Shown piece by piece: positions 49,436 to 62,545 of a DNA stretch of 64,000 nucleotides (within the stretch, counting starts at the first letter, position 1; every line of letters starts with the position of its first letter). The notes under the pieces were generated by a model. That model was not told where the DNA came from. It made no database searches and saw only the letters and a list, made by a program, of their open reading frames with translations. The position numbers and the translations under genes are program-made. Source of the stretch: Formicarius rufipectus (Eukaryota; Chordata; Aves; Passeriformes; Formicariidae); contig VXAU01003159.1 of assembly GCA_013399695.1 (NCBI GenBank), positions 1,196,415 to 1,260,414 of the forward strand. Reading direction: 5' to 3'.

Positions 49436-52084
49436 TTTTTTCCCTCTCGTGTTTGCTCCTATGGGAGGACTCACAGTGCAGGTCTGTGACTGAGGCAGTG
49501 GGCTCAAGAGAGGTGCTGTGGTGCTGAACCATAGGTAGGTAGTGGAGCCTATATTAGGGCTCACCCATGCCTGTAATCTCATATATTCTTCAACAAGTCT
49601 GGGAATAGTCCAACCCAGAGACGTCCATGGGGCCTTAGATGGAAATAAACTCTGGTATGGTGGTGTAAAGTGACTTGGACGCTCACAGATGGGACTTGCC
49701 TTGGTGAAGAACATGGTGCCGAGAAGCTCTGCTCTTCATTTCAACCCTAGTGCACTGGGGCTTTTGCTGACCCAGGTAGATACAGCCTCTTGCTGGGACA
49801 CCAAGAATTCCTGCAGGTCTACTCCAAGTCCAGGAGCAGGTTAGAAACTTGCATGCCAACAAACCTCTTTCCAGAACCAGTGACAAGGAAAGCCTTTGAG
49901 CTTTTGGGTAAAGGAAACAAGCCAAAATGAGGAGAAGTATTGGGGTTCTGTTCATACTCTGTTCTGTTTAATTCCAGCTCAAGCATTGTGCATGGTGAAT
50001 TGTGAACTGAACACAGAGCTGAAGTCATGCAGTAACATATGTATTTCTTGCCCCTGCTTCAGCTCCTTGTCTTCTCTTTTCCTTTCTGCCTGAGTAGTGA
50101 ATTGTTTTCAGGTGTGAAGTGCACCGTTTCAACATCAGCACTTGTCAACAAAGCTGATTCCTGGTCATATTTGGCAGTGATCTCTCATTTAGTATTTCCT
50201 AAAAAACAGAATGGAAGCTTCTTAAGGAGCCCTTTTTAAATAATGCTAAGTGGTGATTTAAGAAGCAGATGCAAGATAGGGAGGGGGAAAAAAAAACACA
50301 AACCAAACATTTTCTTCCAGTGTTAAGTGGTGCTTCTCTATTTTAATGGCTTCTGAAGTCAGACAAGCACTGTTGCTTGGTCCCAGCTGGACACTAATTC
50401 CTGCTGGGAATGCCTCGTGGCAGCTTTCAAAGTGCTCTGAATCTGTAATTGTGACTCAGAGCAGATCAATTCCTTTCCCTTCTACAGTGAAATTTAGGCT
50501 CTGTTACAGACATGAGGATCCTCCAAGGTATTGGCAGCATTAAAACAGCAGACCCTGCCCCACCCCAGAAAGCAGTACTGTGCAGTATGGTACCTGGGGT
50601 TTGGATAGATACATTAAACTAAAACAAGTGCAAAGAATAGAGCTTAGAATAGCTGAAACTCCCTTTGTCTGGTTGGTCTTATAGCACTGCCCATTAGGCC
50701 AGTGTCCTTGGGGTTACTAAGCCAAGATTAAGAACAACTTTGAAATATTTCTCCTTTATTTTAAACTGTGGCCTGCTGAATTTTTTACATACTCCTATTC
50801 CCCTACTACTTTGTCTTACTTAGCCATGTAGCCTCAGGTTATCCAGGAGCATCAGTTGTAGCCTCTCAAATAGTGGTGTCATTGATATCCTGTGAGAGTA
50901 AGTCAGCTGTCTTACCTACTAAAAATTAAAACAGGGTCATTTTTCTCTTATTAAATGCAGGGTCAGCTATAAAATACAGAAGAATAGGTCTAAGCTGTAG
51001 GTCTAGTCAGGACTCAGGAGTGTATTGTCCAAGTATTTAAAATCTAAACTTCTAAGAAGAATGAAAGTGCTACTCTATCTCTCAGCTCCATTGCTCGGCA
51101 CCAACTCCTAGTACTTTTCTTCACACAGGGACTTCCTCTTCTTTTCAAAAGCTTTTGAGCAAGAGAGCAGTTAGTAATACTGCCACTTAAAGTGTTCTGT
51201 TTGGAACCCAAATTAGATCGGAAAGGAGAAATTCAAAGCCGAAATTTCAGGTTATATGCAGATGCAGGCAGATCTTTTAAGCAGTGATGCTTAGGTTGCT
51301 TTCTCACCGTTCTCTTCTCAATTGTTGCAGCTAGAAGTGTGCTAAGAAATGGAAAGTGAGTGTCAGGTGTACAACTGAGACATCTGTCTGTTCATGTCAT
51401 GTTCCAGTCCCCATAACCCATACCCACCCTGGACAAAAAGAATATGCCTGCTCCTTTTGGGAAGTGGAATTTTGTGGTTTATAATTATGATCATTTCCAG
51501 GCCTCCTCAGTCCAAGAGGTGCTTTCATATTGATTTCAAAGGAGCTGTGATTTAGGCTTCTTTTATACTAGAAAGGATGATGTGTGCTTCCACTTCAAAC
51601 TGATGACATTTGTGACTTCAGAAGCTCATATTCAATATTAAGGATTTTATTATCTGGTCAGTGCTGCATTAAAATAAATAAGAAAGCTACACTGTGCAGC
51701 AGAATTCATCTCAGGCTGATTCAGCTTATATTTCTCTGCCCTCTGCACAGAGCATGGTTCACTAAGCTTTTGAATATCAAAGCATGAGACATTGGTGTCT
51801 GTCATTTCAAAGCAGCTGTTCCCATAGGAGAACTAGGGAGTGGTGGGCAGTAGTGTTGGGATCAGATGTGCTGTCATATTAATGGGTTGAGTTTGCAGCA
51901 TGGTGCTGTGTAACAGCCTGCAGAGATGCTCCAGCTCACAGTCTCTGGAGAGTATTTGGAGGGGAAAAGTTTGAGGGGGAAGCAGAGTGTAAACAAGCCC
52001 CATTGGATGTAAGCATAAAAGTCAAACAAAGTGGACCAGGCTTTGTAGTTACAGACTATGCAAACTGTACACTGAATAATGCAA
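49436..52084. other. Unique non-coding DNA
   Basis: No supported gene, mobile element or tandem array. Overlapping short frames at 49400-50100 on both strands show no homology. Confidence 0.5.
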
Positions 52085-52660
52085 GACATTGCATTATCCT
52101 CAGCCTGTCACTAAGAAAGTCTGTTGGATTGCAGTCATCTCCCAGAAAAATCTACTCTCATTAATTTCAATAGTAGCCTTTACAGGGCAAGCTCATTTGC
52201 CAGTGGATTTTTAACTCTCAAAAGCCTAATGAAAATTAAAATTACAGAAGACCACCATGTCCACCCCACCCTCATATGCCCCTCTTTTCTAATGCTTGCC
52301 TTTACACTGATGGTGAAATTGCATTCCACTCCAGGCAGCAAACCCTTTGAAAACGTATATCCCCCTCCAAGTGGTTCCATTTTTCCTAAATGTGTTAGAG
52401 ACATTGCCTCATGATCTGCAGTAATTATATTGACAGGTCAATTATTAAAAAAGAAATTAAAAAATTAAATTTATAACATGATAAAAGAACTTGGCAGCTG
52501 ATTTTCCCTTTACTGCTATTTCTCTGCAGAATGCTTTTGGCACCAATTGACATGGGAACTGCATTGCACCAGAGAGGGAAGTTATCTTCCCCTGTTTTGA
52601 AGGTAGATTAAAGATAACTTCTAGGCAGAGATTTCTCTCTAGATTTGTGGGCACTCAGAG
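52085..52660. promoter_or_regulatory. Enhancer-like conserved-element candidate
   Basis: This is long, complex, repeat-free sequence, AT-rich in its right half. At 52429-52442 the inverted repeat ATTGAC-AG-GTCAAT contains a MEIS/TGIF-type TGACAG (52431-52436). It is flanked by GTAATTATAT and AATTATTAAA homeodomain-type motifs. Open frames on both strands are unrelated to known families. Confidence 0.33.
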
Positions 52661-52909
52661 CAGGAACAGCACCCGGTGGCATATTGATGATTATAGTACC
52701 TGGGCTTGTAATCTAAATACTCATATAATTTATTCCTACTGGTATGCTTGGAAAAACTGCCTATGTAGGAAAAGAAACCTGGCATGGTAAGGGAATGGAT
52801 GGAGATAACCACTCAAGCTGTATTGACAGGGCTTAAAGGAGGATGTGAATTTCCATGTAACTAATATCTGAACAGTTTTGTAATAGCCACATAACAAACC
52901 TTGGGACAG
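52661..52909. other. Unique non-coding DNA
   Basis: Short stretch without recognised content. Confidence 0.4.
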
Positions 52910-53048
52910 TTTTTGTTTGGTTGGTTGGTTTGTTTTGTTTGTTTGTTTTTTGGGTTTTGGGTTTTGGGTTTTTGTTTGTTTTTGTTTTGGTTTTGTGTGG
53001 TTTTTTGTTTTTGTTTGTTTTTCTTTTGGTTTGGTTTGGTTTGGTTTT
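52910..53048. repeat. T/G-rich simple repeat
   Basis: Mixed TTTG, TTGG and TTTGG units are interrupted by three consecutive TTTTGGG units near 52950-52971. The 96-codon - strand frame across it (Lys, Thr, Asn, Pro-rich) is repeat translation. Confidence 0.92.
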
Positions 53049-56000
53049 AAATTGAGTCTGTAAGTTGGTAATCTGTGAGAAGTATGTACCTACAAGGAAA
53101 GCTCTTTGGGGGAAGCAGTTCATCTATTAGCTCATTTCTCTTGCAAAATTGACATTAACATGCATTATTGCAAGATAAATACTTCAGCACATCATATAAA
53201 CAGCTATTGAAAAAGGTACCAACTAGAGCCCTTAAGCTTCTACACCCATGGAGGGATGCAACATAAGGAAGAAATTGTGTCCTCAAGGTGCCTTTCAAGG
53301 CTGATTGAGAAACTAACTTGAAAAAGAATCTTCTGAAATCTTGTTTTCTGCTCTGCTCCTCTCCTGGGTCCTGGGATAATTTGTAATTCAAGCTTGGAAG
53401 GAATCCTATGCTATTTCCTTCAGACTTATTCCTTCCACATGTGAAATCTAGTAATTTAAACACCTCATCTCCTTTCATAACTGAGGCAGGAAAAAATAGC
53501 CAATGATCGTTGATTGAATCCATATTTCCACAATGTTCCCATTATTTTGTTTGATGCTTAAGAAATAAAATCAAATGAAGGTAGTTAAAGGAATAAGTGC
53601 TCTTTAAAAAAATCCCAGATGGTTGTGTTGTGGCAAATGAGTCTGTATTAATCTGGACTTGCGAATAAATCCCTAAAAACCTACTGTCCCCCATTCCTGG
53701 GGTGTGATATGAAGCAATGAATTTGAAACCAGAGACAGGTTTAGTAGTAAGTGCTGGTTCAGCTTCATAGGATGGGCAGCAGCTCAGAATGAGTGATGAT
53801 GTATTTTGGCTTAAAGGTTTAAGAAGAGCACAGCATAAAGATTGAAAATAAGCTCCATTACCTAATTACTTGGAGCTCAGTGGGAATTGGGATGCTTAGT
53901 ATCTTGGAGCAATATTTTTCAGGCTTTTAAGAATTGGGCTCTTCCTCACAAAAGCCAAGGATGCATCTCCAGTGCTGCCTTATGTGGTTAAAGATGTAAC
54001 CATAATTCAGATCTTCCTAGTGCTATACTCCTTCAGTGTTCTTACATGCCAAGGACCATGAAGGAGCTATCAGTGATGGAATGAAAGGTACTACAGTTCA
54101 AATCTGAACTGACTTGCTTTGAAATGAAAAGAGCAGATCATGCATCTCAGAGTTGATGTTTCAGGGTCTCTGCAAACTCCAGTAGAAAATGAAGTAATTG
54201 CATTTGAGTCGTTTTCACAGTTTCACAACTACTGAAAAGCTACAGAAAGAAAAGAAAAGAATAAAAGAAGAATGCTGAAACTAAAAAACTGGAGCATTCT
54301 TTACATCTTCATTGAGAAATGGCAGCTGCATGGCAAACTGGTTGCAGACTGAAGAACTTGCTTGATTTTGAACTGCTCCACGTTATACATAGAAACTTGT
54401 ATCCCATTGTGAGGATGGTTTTTGGTTGTGAGTGGTGTCATTGAAGTGCAGGAAAGTGAAGAGAGCAACAGAAGCTTTCCTGTAAAGTTAAGTCTCTGTT
54501 TCCTAGGCTCCTACCCAGGCTTTTAAGGCAATATCTGTGTTGACCAGAGATCTTCTTAAACCAGAGGGGACCCTGACTTATTCTGTACAGATTGTTGACA
54601 CAATGAAAACACCATAATTGCAGCCACATTGTAAAAGACAAATGGGTAACACTGGGGAGATGAGTTTTAGTCCTTTTCCTCCACATGGCAAGTTTCCTGC
54701 AGCAATTCCCAACTGAGCCATCAGAGGAAGAACAGGATGCTTTTTCCTGCATCAGGAAAGCCATTTTACATGAGCAAACTCACGATTTTAAAACAATCCA
54801 TTTTTCAACTGTTGGCATTTGAGGTGGAAGGCACATATTCCACCTGCCACCAGCTTTTCCCTTCCTTTCCCTCACTTGTAACTGTGCTTTTGCTTGCTTG
54901 TTCTAGCAGGGAGTACAACAGCAGAAGTATTAAGTATGGTTCTGCTCCGTAAAGCACTTCTAAATTATTTCTGCCTAATCCCAACTCAACTGCCAAACCC
55001 ATCTCTCCAGACATATTTCGTCAATGTGCAGCAGACTGGTGTGGGATTAGCCTGCCTTGAGTGGTAAAGCTCAATGCCTGCTCTGGGAGAGGTGGAAGGA
55101 GTGGGTGCTCGTGTACAGTGAGATAAGGAGCCGTGCAGTGCTCAGGGAAACCACTTGTTGCTTGTTCCTGTTGTAATGCTCTCCAGCAGAACAGGCAAAG
55201 AGAAACAGTGTGTTGGCACAACCCTGCTTTCTGAACTCCCAAGGCAGCCCATAGAGAGGGTTTCCATTGACATTGAAGCCTTGGAATTATACTAAGGAGA
55301 TGTTGATTTTTTTCCTGCTTGTCACAAAACTGGGCGTGTCTAGCCCAAGATTTGGAGAGATATGTGAGTCATAGGTATTCCCATGTCTTTCCTAAAATGC
55401 CTAAAATCCTTTGCCAAACACCAACAAGACCACATTTTGTTGTGTGTTCTTTTCCATTAGGCACCCACGTGGCTGTTAGGCAGAGTGCTGCTGGGTCACC
55501 AGGGACACCCAAACCCCTCTGCAGATCCTTGACGTAGCTCCTCTAGGTTTTAAGCATCATCTCTATAAAACAGAGGGAGCTTTCCCCCATCTGCCAGGGC
55601 TGCAGGGAAGATAAGTTTCTTGTGTCTGGGAGAAACCATTACCCATAAGCCTGCTAGGAATTATGCTGAGTCTCTTTATCCAGGGCTCTCACAAACATAG
55701 AGTGGACAAGGGTTTCCAAATACTCCAGAAAACCTTGTAGTAGTTCTTCTCAGCAACAGGAGGGGAGGCAAAACTTATTCCACTAAACTGAGCTGAAGGA
55801 AAGAAATTTCCAAGCAGGAATATGGATGCAGCTGGTACATTATTAACCATTTACATAACACAGTCTGTCAGTCTCACCTCCCTGAGAAATTATTGTATTT
55901 TCCAATGGATGAAGACTTTTGCTGTAGAATCAGGGATCTCTACTTAGACCAATCTTTTTAATGAGCTGTTTAACTAACGCAAAATTCAGTCTAACTGGCG

Positions 56001-56194
56001 TGTGTCAAATGGAAAGCCCATTTAAGTTTTCATTAATTAAGACAGAAGACTGGAGACAGGAAATGCTTATGGCTGAGAAGGTATCAAACTACAATTCATT
56101 TCAACAAAGCTTCAACTGTGTACCACAGGTGTGGTAGCTGTACACAGCTCCTCTTTTACCTGATAAAAGAGAAAACACATCCCAATAATAAAGA
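53049..56194. other. Unique non-coding DNA
   Basis: No gene is supported. Open frames of 108-122 codons on the - strand near 53155-53523 and 54438-54764 have no recognisable domain and lengths expected by chance. Confidence 0.5.
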
Positions 56195-56640
56195 AATAAA
56201 AATACCCCTTGTATTAATGTCTGACCACTCTGACCTTTGTGCAATGCATTATTGACAATTCCTTTAACATTCATTTAAACGTAATTTCCCAGAGCAGAAC
56301 ATGACAGAAAGTGAAAAGCATTCATTTCAATTGTAAAAGCTTTCACTTTAATGCATCTCTGAATTAATTGGGCACAGTCTTCATATCAAGTGAAATAAAT
56401 GGGCTGATAATTGATTAGGACCTCAGGGAACAATGAGATCTGATTGGTTAGATAAAGAGAAGTGACCTATAAAAGGTCAGGATTTTTTGAAATTGCTTTT
56501 TTAATAAAGCATGTTGATGAAGAAATTATCAGCAAGGCTTAGATGAATTATTCTGATTTGATATATAACTTCTGTCAAAGTGAAAATGAGATGTGATGTA
56601 ACTTAATTCTTGGAAAACTTGTGATCCCCTTTGACAGAGA
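56195..56640. promoter_or_regulatory. Enhancer candidate rich in nuclear-receptor and homeodomain sites
   Basis: TGACCTTTG (56231-56239) is a nuclear-receptor half-site in HNF4-like context. TAATTGATTA (56408-56417) is a TAAT-N2-ATTA homeodomain palindrome. TGATTGG (inverted CCAAT) and GATAA follow at about 56441-56455. TGACCT-ATAAA-AGGTCA (56463-56479) is an everted repeat with 5-bp spacing. The sequence is complex and free of repeats. Motifs are seen; enhancer function and tissue are inference. Confidence 0.35.
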
Positions 56641-57964
56641 CGAGTCCTCCACTCAGCCCCAATACTAGGCTTTGAAATGCTCTGTAGCCCAGCATGGCTT
56701 TTCTTAGCTTACCTTTCCATCTTATTGTCAGGAGAGGTCTGCAAGGTCTCTCCTTCTGCTGAGGAAAGGAAGGAGTCTCTCATGGAAGGAATTTTGGTTG
56801 ATTTTGTGCCTTGCCTATTATGAACAATGCTTTCCCCTTCTAAGATCTGCTTTCCCCTCCAGCTAAGTCTTCAACTGAGAGGCTGGGATGAGCAGATGGG
56901 ATGCTGATGCTTGTGGTGAGGCTGCTGGTCTCACCTTCATGCATGGCCAGAACATTCACTTTTGGAGCAAGCCCCTTTCCTCTCAGCTGGACTGTTCAGC
57001 CTGTCCTCAATCCTTGTCCTCCTCTCAGCTGCACTTTTAGAGCGCTGTGCCTTCTCTCTGCACTCTTGTGCTGACACAGCACTACAGCAATTTTGTGGAT
57101 ATGGGAATATTACAAGTTTCCAGCTCAGTGAAAACCGTCCAAGGTTCTGACTGAGCAAGGACTCTTGCTTCACTTCACCAAGCTGGTTGCAGCTTCACCA
57201 CAATCACTGTGACACCAGAAGAAGGTGTGTTTCCTTCTCTTTTTCTCCTGGCTCAAGTGTCTATGCCAAACTGACTGATTATTGGTTCATCTTGACCTTT
57301 CTGTGAGACTCTGCCTTTCTGTGAACAACAACAAAAAAATACTCACCAGGCTTCATGTTGTGCTGGTTAAATCAATTAGAGCACATTACTCCAGGGCATC
57401 TCTTCATTGGGCTGAATCCCAACTAATCAGCAGAGCAATAATAAAATGTTGATCCCCACCTGATGGACAGGCTCCCTCTCGTCCATGAAGGGGCTTTGGG
57501 AAACACTGTATTTCTGGGAAACCTTCCAGTGCTGATGACCACATATTCACAGCAAATACTTATCTGGCTCTTGTTTGTTTTGTAATGATATGTATGGCAC
57601 TCTTGCTGTAACATTTATCAACACTCTGGTTTCTCAAGAGAAGGTGCGACAAGGCTCTTCACTGTCAGTCAGCCTGGTCTGGCTCATGAAAATGCATGTT
57701 TTTTGCAGGAGACTTAACTATACTATTAGTATTGCCATCTTCTCCCCAGCACAAGGTGATCTCACTGCGGCACTGTCCTCTTCAAAGTATTTCATTGTTG
57801 AAAAGTAGTTGGATACTTTCACGTTTCTGTAGTACTAGTTGCCAGTCTTGGAAAGATTTAAAACCGCTGACCTTTCTGAAAGGGTCATAAAGACTGAATG
57901 CAATTAATTACAGATGTAGACTGGAACCACAAATTCAACCTTGCAGATACTGAAGATTTCAGGA
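56641..57964. other. Unique non-coding DNA
   Basis: No gene or mobile element is recognised up to the CR1 insertion. Short frames on both strands near 56937-57173 mirror each other. Confidence 0.5.
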
Positions 57965-58515
57965 AAGGGATCATCTCTTTGTACTTGGCACTGGTGAGGC
58001 AGCAAATCACACCTCGAGCACTGTGTTCAGTTTTGGGCCTCTCACTACAAGAAAGACATGGATGTGCTGGAGAGTGTGCAAAGACCAGTGAAGCTGGTGA
58101 AGGGCCTGCAGCACAAGTCTGATGAAAAGCTGCTGAGGGAATGGAGGACTTTTCCTGGAGAAAAGGAGGCTCAAGGGAGACCTTATCACACTCTATACCT
58201 ATCTGAAAAGAGGCTGTAGCAAGGTGGGGTTTGGTCTCTTTTCCCAAGCAACAAGTGACAAGAGGAAATACCTTCAAGTTCACCAGGTGATGTTTAGGTC
58301 AGCTATTAGGAGAAATTTCTTCATCAAAAAGGTGGCCCATCATTGGAACAGACTGATCAGGGAAAGTGGCAGACTCCCTGGCCCTGGAGGGATTTAAAAG
58401 ATGTGTGCACTTAGGGGCATGGTTTAGTGGTGTTGGCAGTGTTAGGTTAATGGTTGGATTTGATGATCTTAAGGGTCTTTCCCAATCTAAATAATTCTGT
58501 AATTCTATGATCCTG
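57965..58515 (+). mobile_element. CR1 LINE, 5'-truncated 3' end (avian type)
   Basis: The fragment carries the end of the CR1 reverse-transcriptase ORF and the 3' tail. Translated pieces in different frames match the CR1 C-terminus: LYLALVR near 57978, KRRLKGDL-like DNA near 58159, RRNFFIKKVAHHWNRL near 58309, and a 'GFKRC'-like end near 58390. It then has TGGTTTAGTGGTG, GTTAGGTTAATGGTTGGA, GATGATCTTAAGGGTCTTTC and a terminal TTCTATGAT. Frameshifts and stops show it is dead, but it is the youngest-looking element here. Severe 5' truncation is normal for CR1. It is the strongest evidence for a bird genome. Confidence 0.93.
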
Positions 58516-61500
58516 AATTTCAGTTGAGCACCTTATGCTTGTAAAGATCCACATTTACAGAACAAACTGCCACATCCCTTGAAAGTGTTAGCACCTTAGA
58601 GCTCTCCAGGAGAACAGATGATGTGCCCATGTCTGTTCACATCAGCTCCTGGATGCAAACCACTTTGCTGTTGGTTGTTAAGCCAACTGAGCAGAGTCTA
58701 AACTGGAATGAGTGAGATCACATGGCATGGAGACAAGAGTCATGTTCCACCACTGAAGGGTGCACAAGCCAAAAACAAGATGAGCCTGGCAGAGTCCTTG
58801 AGTTTCGGCTGTGCTTTGGCTGTCTGCTTTTGTTCTGCACTAATCCCTTTTATTTCAGGCCCCTGATGAGCCCAAGGATTTCCTTGCCTTCATAGCCTTT
58901 GGGCACTGACTTCCATTGTACCAGTGAGCTCTAAACAAAAGGACATGAAGTGTTTCTCTCCCTCAGCTGAATGGAATGTGCCTCCAGCCTGGGAGCTTCA
59001 GTGGGACACATGGGAGCTCAGATCCCATTACACAGCAGCTTTCCCCAGTACACTTTCTTCAGAAACTCTGCACTGCACGTTATCTTTCTGATTATTTTTT
59101 TAAATAGGAAAACCAAAGTCCTTCTTTTCTAATAACTAAATTTCAAAATTACATGATTCCTGGAAATGCTTGAATGGGGAGATTTCTAAGCAAAACAGGC
59201 TATAAAAGCAAAAGTATTTCAAGAAATGGAAAAGATACCACAGCTGACGATGTGTAGTACATATTTTGAGATCCCATTTGGAGATATGCACCCTGTTGCA
59301 GCAATAGACTGTCCCCCTTCTTCACTGATAAATTCAGCAGTGAGCTGATGTAGGGGAGGCAGGGATATAGCACATGCTGTGTTTGTCACCTCTGAGAAGC
59401 TTCAGATGAAGGCAATTTTGGTCAAGGAAGGGGTCCACTGGTCTGTGATGGCTACTTCATGACATCTAGGCTTTCTCTACAAATTAAATGGATAGTTCCA
59501 TTGTTAAGCTCAGTCTCTTCCTAAGTCTCTTCCTCTCCTCTATAGCTAAATGAGAAATGGATATAGAGGATTTATGCATGGAAATGTGTATGACTTTCTC
59601 CCTTTCCTCTTCCCCAGCTTTTAATGTCTGTAATTGCCCAGAGGAAAAAAAAAGATCAGTGTTGGTCAGAAGGAGTAATAGGCTTTATGGCACATGAAGT
59701 ACAGGCAGTCCAGGTCTCTGTACCAGCCTGACATGTGAGGGCTTATATGAGCAAATCAAAAGAGGACCAGTGAGAAAACTCTGTATTTTTTGGCTGAAAA
59801 AATCCTTAACTTCCCTAGAAACCATGGCAGCCTGCAGGACTGCAGTGCTGTATGTCCCACACCTGCTGGTCCTCCAGCTCTGAAGTCTCCCTTTAGAAGC
59901 CAGGAGCCTCTGTGGGAACAGCATCCATTTCAAATGACAAGCGGCATGCTGACTCTGGGGAAATGAACTTTGCACCCTAGGCAAGACGGGTCTGGACAGC
60001 TGCAGTGGAAGTAGCAATGCCCAGTGGCAAGGTTTTGGGGTACGGGCCTTACACCTCTAAAATCAAAGTGGGACTCTTCCCCACTCTGCACTGGGCTATT
60101 CTTCCCTTGCCTTAGGCATTGCTGGCCCCACCACTGGTTTGCCTGTATGTGACACAGCTTGAGAACTGCTGTAAATTACAGCTCAGACTGTTAAGGGAAG
60201 CCCAAGCTACCGCCAGGAGTTAGTTCCCAAGCAGGTCACAGTACCTGTTGTCAGAGAAGGAATCCCTGGGAGAGTGACATTGGACAGCTGGAAACTTCTT
60301 GATAGCTTTCCCAGGGTAAGTTATGTCCACAAACCCCCTTGTCTGTGAAATGGCAGAGTTATGGAATTGACAGAAGAGGAAAGAAAAAAGGAAATAAAAA
60401 TGAGCAACATTTAGAGTTTCTGTCCTGTGGAAAACTTCAGCACTTTAGGACTTTATTTACTCCTGCTTAGTACAAAATGCTGACATGTTAACTATTGGTT
60501 TTTTTTAAAAGAATAGAAATTCTGGAGAGAAACTAAATGAAAATGTTGGAATATTTATTTTTAATTTTCAAACTCAAAAACAGGGACTTTTACTTTTGTG
60601 TGCTTCATAGGCAACGTTTTCTTGTAGAAGCCTCTTTCATTTTATAGCAGTTGGTTTTCTTTTGTCCCTTACCTTTCTTTGCCTTTCTCCGTTCTCCTCT
60701 CCTCTTGTTTTCTTTTTGCAGAATTGTAAGCACTAGGCTGTTCTGTATGAAACATGGCCTGTTTTGTTTTAGAGTTGCCTCAAACACTATGCTGAGGAAC
60801 TGGTTCAAAGCTTTGTCAAATACTTCTCTCAGGTGTTAACTGAGCTTAGTCCTAGTTTTAGAAGGCCATATCTTGCAATGAGTTGACTATAGGCATGAAA
60901 CAAGTGTACTGATTATGTAAGTCACACTTAGAGCTACACTGATATATCACAGGTTGAGAGTCTGTCCTGTTCCTTCCAATAGCACCTTAGAACTGCTGCT
61001 ACACCAGAGGGATGTAATAAGATGTTCTGTTAGCAAGAGTGTGGGAAAAGGAGTTCAGTTTGGTGCCCAGATGTATGCATGCCCCTCTTCCAGGAGAAAC
61101 AAAGGCTAAAATGAGGTGTCTGACAAGCAACTGGATAGTTCTTCTGTTATTCTCACCCAGAAACAGCTCTGATCTTTGTGTCTTACTGTCTAATGCAGCC
61201 GTGACTGTAAATCCAAGGATTTATTCTTGCTTACATCTGTGACAATAAGGTGTAAATTCCTAATGTAGTGTAGTAATGTTAGCCTTCATTTTGCACTTTG
61301 CAGTCAGAAGAGTACCCATGAAAAGTGTACCATGCAAGAACAAAGTCCTCCCAGGCTACATTGCAGGTTAGGAAGCACAAGAACTCTGGTGCTTTTGAAC
61401 TTTGGGGTGAAGCTGGTCTAATTTGGGACTCCTGTTTCAGTACGAATATGCAGTCCAGCTCTTTACCATAAGTCATTTATACCTAAACTGTGTTGTTCTT

Positions 61501-62489
61501 TGATGATATTTTGTCTAACATTTTTAGAAACCTAATTAGATAGCCTCCCTAAGAAATCTGGGTTTATGGTGCACTCCTGTTAAGTGTTTTTATGATTAAC
61601 CTAATGTTTGTGGTAATTTCAGTCTATTACAACTCATTCTGCCCACCGTTAGTGGGAGAGCAAACCTGTTCCTTTCTCTGAAGCTGTTCTTCCTGCATTT
61701 CAGGACCTTGCACAGCCCCCCTCCTTGTTATCATCACTACACAAAACAACAATAGTTTTTGCAGTCTTTATGATGTCTTTTCTTGTCGATCTCCTCTTGT
61801 CTCCCAAGAGGTCTGTATCTCTTTTACATGGGCATTGCACCAGTGGAGACCTTAATAATCATTCGGAAACATTATTTCATATGGTATTTATATTATGATC
61901 TTGAATGTACAGGATGATCTGTGCCCTTTTTTCCTTTTTTTTTTTTTTTTTTCCTGCATAAGGAATGTTACAGTGCTGTCAACTCATGTTCAGCTTGAGA
62001 TTCTTTTCACAGAAGTGCTACCCAACCTTGTTCTGTACAAGTACAGTTGACTGTTGTCGTTTGATCTCTGCATCATTTGTAGATTTGGTGGGTGTCCTCA
62101 CTAATCTATCATTTAGGCCACAGTGAGAACATTAAATCATCCCTGTGGAACCTCACTAGGCCCATCTTTTTATTTTGACAGTGAATGATTTCCCAACTAA
62201 GTCTGCACTGTCTGACCCTTAGAGTACTTTTGTCTGGCCCAATTTCCTTATCTTCTTTTTAAAAATAACATGTCAGTGTCAAAAACCTTACTGAAGTCAG
62301 TACACATGATGCTTTCTCTTTTCCCCCTAAAGTTATTCCTCTGTCATAGAAAAAAAGTTAGACTGGTTTGACATGATGTCTTTGAGACAAATTCATTTTG
62401 GCTATTACTCACCTTTTGTTTCCTTCTAGTTATATGAGTAATTTATTTATTTGTTACATTTGCCTAGGAATTGGATTTTAGCTCTATTA
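58516..62489. other. Unique non-coding DNA
   Basis: No gene is supported. An exon-like open interval at 60182-60315 (acceptor TGTAAATTACAG, donor AGG|GTAAGT) has no recognisable product. A T tract lies at 61928-61953. Confidence 0.5.
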
Positions 62490-62545
62490 TTTTTTTCTCT
62501 CTTTTTTTTTTTTTTCTTTTTTCTTTTTTTTCCCCCCTCTTCTTC
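62490..62545 (+). repeat. Homopyrimidine tract, 56 nt
   Basis: An uninterrupted run of T and C, first mostly T, then CCCCCC and CTCTTCTTC, followed by further C-rich sequence up to about 62562. Such tracts can form triplex DNA in supercoiled molecules. It encodes the Phe-rich stretch of a meaningless open frame. Confidence 0.9.

Noticed and set aside
52945..52975. Interstitial telomere repeat
   Set aside because: The units are TTTTGGG, not the vertebrate TTAGGG.
60182..60315. Exon-like 134-bp interval on the + strand with an AGG|GTAAGT donor
   Set aside because: One frame is open, but there is no recognised homology and no partner exons.
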